DNA of 5,688 bases, taken from contig JBNJEB010000101.1 of the NCBI GenBank assembly GCA_051745425.1, forward strand, positions 1 to 5,688. Direction: 5' to 3'. Both the position numbers and the translations under genes were made by a program. The notes under the pieces are model-generated. The model saw nothing but the letters and a program-made list of their open reading frames with translations, was not told where the DNA came from and ran no database searches. This DNA comes from Halonatronomonas sp051745425. GTDB lineage: Bacteria > Bacillota > Halanaerobiia > Halanaerobiales > Halarsenatibacteraceae. Positions 4,238-5,688 of this stretch are shown in pieces. Positions within the stretch are counted from its first letter, which is position 1, and the number at the start of each line of letters is the position of its first letter.

Positions 4238-5688
4238 ATGAGAAAAATTTTAGTTTTAACATTAGCATTAGTTCTAGCTTTTACTTTTACAGCTGCAGCA
4301 CAGGATAGAAACCCGGAAGAAATAATTGATGAATACACCTATGGTGGAACTTTAGTTATGGCTGAAACCCAGTCTCCTGAAGGTATGTTTAACCCGTTAT
4401 TTTCTGAAACAACTTATGATGCTCAGGTAATTGACATGGTCTTTGAGCCATTAAATAAAATTGATCCTGAGGGTAATCCTATTCCAGCTCTTGCAATGGA
4501 TTGGGAAAGAGATGGTAATACCTATACCTTCTTCCTGGATGAAAGAGCTAAATTCCATGATGGCGAACCTGTTACTGCTGAAGATGTTAAGTTTACATTT
4601 GAAACATTTCTACATCCAGATTATGATGGTGTTAGACAGTCCAACTTTACGGAAATCGATGGCGCTGAAGAATTTACTGAAGGCGAAGCAGATGAAGTAT
4701 CCGGCGTCCGTATAATCGATGACCATACAGTCGAGATTGAACTCCGCAGCACCTATGCACCTTTCTTAGTCCAGACAACTATCTTTGGGATTGTTCCAGA
4801 GCATATCTTAGGAGAATATGAAGTTTCTGAACTATCAGGTATTGACTTCAATCAAAATCCTATCGGTTCTGGACCATTTAAATTCGAAGAATATAGTGAT
4901 GATGAATATGTCAGAATGTCTTACTTCGAAGACTTCAGATCTGGTCGTCCTTATCTAGACGAAATTGTTATCCGTTATGTCGATGACCAGGCTCTTGTTA
5001 TGATGGCTGAGCGTGGCGAAATAGATTATGCCAACCCTCCTGGAGAAAACTTCGATAGATTTACTGAAATGGAAAATATAACCCTTCATAAATCTATTAG
5101 AGATGGTTTCGGTTATATCGGTATTAATGTCGAAGCTGATACTCCAGTAGCAGACCAGGCTGTCCGTCAGGCTATGGCCTATGGTATTAACAGAGGTGGC
5201 TTCCATGAAGTAGTTATGAGTGGTTTAGCTGTATCAACTAACTCACCTATCTCCCAGGCTAGCTGGGCCTATACCGACGACTTAAACCAGTATGAACATG
5301 ATCCTGATAAAGCCCAGGAAGTCTTAGAAGAAGCCGGCTGGGAAATGAACGATGATGGCGTCTATGAAAAAGATGGCGAACCTCTAGAATTTACTATGAC
5401 TGCCTCATCTGGTTCTGAATTTATCGATCAGTTAATGGCTCTTGCCCAGGACAACTTAAATTCTATTGGTTTCGATGTTGAAATCGAAAGAGTTGAATTT
5501 AATACAATGACTGACCAGATTGATGATGGCGATTTAAGTACCTGGTTCATGGGCTGGAGCTTCGGTGCCGACCCTGATCCTTATTCTGTCTGGCATAGTG
5601 AAGGCGACTGGAACAGAACTAACTGGTCAAATGAGAGAGCCGACGAACTAATTGAAAAAGCTCGCGAAACTCTAGACCAGGTAGAACG
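4238..5688 (+). CDS. ABC transporter substrate-binding protein, family 5 (peptide/nickel type), 3' partial
   Basis: The frame is open from ATG 4238 to the window end, 483 codons, with no stop. Residues 1-21 are a signal peptide (MRK, a hydrophobic stretch, then AAA before Gln22), so the protein is exported. There is no lipobox cysteine. The mature part is a family 5 solute-binding domain: the N-terminal lobe starts near residue 36, the FHDGEPVTAEDVKFTFE signature follows near residues 108-124, then GSGPFKFEEY, VRQAMAYGINR, and HDPDKAQEVLEEAGW in the second half. Family members bind oligopeptides, nickel or sugars and deliver them to a membrane permease; the ligand here cannot be told. By hand count the mature part has about 102 Asp/Glu against 27 Lys/Arg, an extreme acidity typical of exported halophile proteins. 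Full-length relatives are about 500-600 residues. Permease and ATPase genes probably follow to the right. Confidence 0.95.
   Translation, partial: MRKILVLTLALVLAFTFTAAAQDRNPEEIIDEYTYGGTLVMAETQSPEGMFNPLFSETTYDAQVIDMVFEPLNKIDPEGNPIPALAMDWERDGNTYTFFLDERAKFHDGEPVTAEDVKFTFETFLHPDYDGVRQSNFTEIDGAEEFTEGEADEVSGVRIIDDHTVEIELRSTYAPFLVQTTIFGIVPEHILGEYEVSELSGIDFNQNPIGSGPFKFEEYSDDEYVRMSYFEDFRSGRPYLDEIVIRYVDDQALVMMAERGEIDYANPPGENFDRFTEMENITLHKSIRDGFGYIGINVEADTPVADQAVRQAMAYGINRGGFHEVVMSGLAVSTNSPISQASWAYTDDLNQYEHDPDKAQEVLEEAGWEMNDDGVYEKDGEPLEFTMTASSGSEFIDQLMALAQDNLNSIGFDVEIERVEFNTMTDQIDDGDLSTWFMGWSFGADPDPYSVWHSEGDWNRTNWSNERADELIEKARETLDQVE

Noticed and set aside
4461..4715. Open frame of 84 codons on the plus strand in another phase
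   Set aside because: It overlaps the substrate-binding protein gene, whose frame is continuous and carries clear family motifs.
4955..5206. Open frame of 83 codons on the minus strand
   Set aside because: It is antisense to the substrate-binding protein gene, with no ribosome binding site and no recognisable domain.

Overview
The window is AT-rich bacterial DNA holding two divergent transcription units. I infer a fermentative, halophilic Firmicute of the Halanaerobiales type, at moderate confidence. Three things point there. The gene complement is Firmicute-like: glmM followed by a glmS ribozyme, plus strong AGGAGG ribosome binding sites. The exported binding protein is extremely acidic, as in salt-adapted organisms. 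That same protein has an ordinary signal peptide with no lipobox cysteine, which suits a cell with an outer membrane and periplasm, as Halanaerobiales have.

Minus strand, in transcription order from right to left: a LigB/MEMO-superfamily protein (3829-3035), an AMMECR1-domain protein (2995-2453), a PflA-like radical SAM enzyme (2447-1494), phosphoglucosamine mutase GlmM (1467-124), and a glmS ribozyme (123-1, running off the edge). The gaps are 39, 5 and 26 bases, and the ribozyme starts directly after the glmM stop codon, so this looks like one operon. The first three genes form the conserved but functionally obscure AmmeMemoRadiSam set. The last two elements belong to amino-sugar synthesis: GlmM makes glucosamine-1-phosphate from glucosamine-6-phosphate, and the ribozyme, which senses glucosamine-6-phosphate, should control a glmS gene just outside the window.

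The predicted ribozyme cleavage point falls one nucleotide after the glmM stop codon. Self-cleavage would therefore separate the glmM and glmS messages almost exactly at the end of glmM.

Positions 3830-4237 are a 408-base divergent spacer, very AT-rich and full of structure. It has a near-consensus plus-strand promoter (3858-3886), a second possible one (4099-4125), a perfect 13-bp tandem repeat, a perfect 16-bp inverted repeat bracketing 150 bp, recurrent TTGAAA hexamers, a small hairpin, and a strong Shine-Dalgarno sequence that may serve a 27-codon leader ORF.

Plus strand: 4238 to the right edge is the first 483 codons of a family 5 (peptide/nickel-type) ABC transporter substrate-binding protein. 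It is complete at its start and cut by the window end.

The most distinctive points are the placement of the ribozyme against glmM, the linkage of the AmmeMemoRadiSam genes to hexosamine synthesis, and the repeat-rich leader of the transporter gene. I see no clearly new protein system; the best candidate for undescribed biology is the functional meaning of the AmmeMemoRadiSam-glmM-glmS linkage.
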